A program made the position numbers and the translations under genes. From assembly GCA_018714545.1 (NCBI GenBank), contig DVNG01000082.1:1-6011 (forward strand): a stretch of DNA of 6,011 nucleotides. Direction: 5' to 3'. Below are positions 5,056-6,011 of the stretch, one piece after another (the first letter of the stretch is position 1; every line of letters starts with the position of its first letter). The notes under the pieces are model-generated. The model saw nothing but the letters and a program-made list of their open reading frames with translations, had not been told where the DNA came from and searched no databases. The DNA is from Limousia pullorum (lineage in GTDB: Bacteria; Bacillota; Clostridia; Oscillospirales; Acutalibacteraceae).

Positions 5056-6011
5056 TTGATTATTGTAATGAAAAAGAACGCCACTGAGCAGGAGATAAAT
5101 AATGTTCAGCAAGTGCTTAAAGACCACGGTCTTGGAGTACATCTTTCAAAGGGAACAGACACAACAATTATCGGTATAATCGGCGACAAGTCAAAGCTCT
5201 GCGACACCTGCATAGAGTCAATGGACGGAGTTCAAAGCTGTGTTCCCATTATGCACAGCTACAAGCTTGCCAGCCGTGACATGTGTCCCGAGGGAAGAAA
5301 AGTAAACGTAAAGGGCTTTGAGATAGGCGGCGACGAGTTTACAATGATGGGCGGTCCCTGCGCGGTTGAAAGCGAAGACCAGATTATGGAGGCGGCATAT
5401 GCTGTAAAGGAAGCCGGCGCACAGTTTTTGAGGGGCGGCGCATACAAGCCAAGAACTTCCCCCTATTCCTTCCAGGGACTTGAGGACGAGGGCTTCAAGC
5501 TTTTGAGAAAAGCCGCCGACGCCACCGGACTGCGTGTTGTAAGCGAGGTTATAAGCGAAAACCAACTTGACATTGCGGCAAAATACTGCGACATGTTCCA
5601 GATAGGCGCAAGAAACATGCAGAATTTCCGTCTTTTAAAGGCTGTTGGCAAAAGCGGAGTTCCCGTGCTTTTAAAGAGAGGAATAGCCTCATCAATCGAG
5701 GAATGGCTGGACGCCGCCGAGTACGTGATGAGCGAGGGCAACTACAACATAGTTCTCTGTGAAAGAGGAATAAGAACCTTTGAAACAGCCACAAGAAACA
5801 CCTTGGATATTTCTGCGGTTGCTGTTGTAAAGGAGAGAAGCTCTCTGCCCATAATTGTTGACCCATCCCATGCGGCAGGCAAAAGAGCTTACATCGAGTC
5901 ACTGAGTCTTGCCTCAGTTGCGGCAGGAGCGGACGGACTTATAATCGAGGTTCACCCGAACCCAAAGGTTGCCGTTTCCGACTCAGCCCAGCAGCTCACA
6001 CCAAGCTCATA
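5056..6011 (+). CDS. aroF: 3-deoxy-7-phosphoheptulonate (DAHP) synthase, type I-beta with ferredoxin-like regulatory domain (3'-truncated by window end)
   Basis: This enzyme joins phosphoenolpyruvate and erythrose 4-phosphate, the committing step of the shikimate pathway to Trp, Tyr and Phe. The first ~85 residues (I-I-V-M-K-K-N-A-T-E-Q-E-I at the start, I-I-G-I-I-G-D near 38-44) are the small ferredoxin-like domain found in Thermotoga-type DAHP synthases, where it mediates feedback inhibition by aromatic amino acids. The TIM-barrel follows: G-G-P-C-A-V-E-S at 99-106, G-G-A-Y-K-P-R-T-S-P-Y-S-F-Q-G at 127-141, Q-I-G-A-R-N-M-Q-N-F at 182-191, L-L-K-R-G at 205-209, V-D-P-S-H-A-A-G at 268-275 and I-E-V-H at 297-300. 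Counted from the TTG, the metal ligands fall at Cys102, His272, Glu298 and Asp309, the same numbers as in the T. maritima enzyme, which supports this start. 318 codons are present of about 338; the last ~20 are outside the window. No internal stop or frameshift is seen. It is probably cotranscribed with the Nudix gene. Confidence 0.95.
   Translation, partial: MIIVMKKNATEQEINNVQQVLKDHGLGVHLSKGTDTTIIGIIGDKSKLCDTCIESMDGVQSCVPIMHSYKLASRDMCPEGRKVNVKGFEIGGDEFTMMGGPCAVESEDQIMEAAYAVKEAGAQFLRGGAYKPRTSPYSFQGLEDEGFKLLRKAADATGLRVVSEVISENQLDIAAKYCDMFQIGARNMQNFRLLKAVGKSGVPVLLKRGIASSIEEWLDAAEYVMSEGNYNIVLCERGIRTFETATRNTLDISAVAVVKERSSLPIIVDPSHAAGKRAYIESLSLASVAAGADGLIIEVHPNPKVAVSDSAQQLTPSS

Noticed and set aside
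5218..5902. Several minus-strand open frames opposite the DAHP synthase gene
   Set aside because: They are antisense shadows of a strongly conserved coding frame and have no recognisable domains or good ribosome sites.

Overview
The window looks like chromosome of a low-to-moderate GC Clostridia-type Firmicute, possibly of the Oscillospiraceae/Ruminococcaceae kind. This is an inference from strong AGGAGG-type ribosome sites, T-rich hairpin terminators, a type I-beta DAHP synthase with a ferredoxin-like regulatory domain, and protein families typical of that group. The species cannot be told from the sequence.

Layout. Positions 1-1033 (+) hold the end of a zinc/manganese-type ABC transporter ATPase gene, overlapped by its permease gene. 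Positions 1034-1281 are a convergent intergenic gap with two strong hairpins, one terminator per direction, plus one copy (A) of a structured repeat. Then come two minus-strand genes, tryptophanyl-tRNA synthetase (trpS, 1282-2280) and a LysN/ARO8-like class I/II aminotransferase (2540-3727). The gap between them (2281-2539) is largely filled by another copy of the repeat (B) and a degenerate relative. Positions 3728-4330 are a 603-base divergent intergenic region dominated by a nested tandem array of the same repeat (C, 3749-4097), followed by candidate promoters facing each way. On the plus strand follow a Nudix hydrolase with an unusual N-terminal domain (4331-5020) and, 35 bases later, a nearly complete DAHP synthase gene (aroF, TTG start at 5056) that runs off the window end.

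Function. znuC-znuB form one metal-uptake operon. trpS, the aminotransferase and aroF all touch aromatic amino acids: charging of Trp, possible transamination of aromatic or branched substrates, and the committing step of the shikimate pathway. They are on different strands, however, and no T-box or other known Trp-responsive leader is visible.

The most interesting content is the repeat family. Six clear hairpin copies and one degenerate relative occupy three consecutive intergenic gaps. They share a GGGCGAGACC motif and paired arms that change together between copies. In array C they are organised as two 67-base subrepeats plus a tail in a 175-base unit, repeated twice. Whether this is a MITE/REP-like mobile palindrome or a cis-acting RNA cannot be decided from the window alone.
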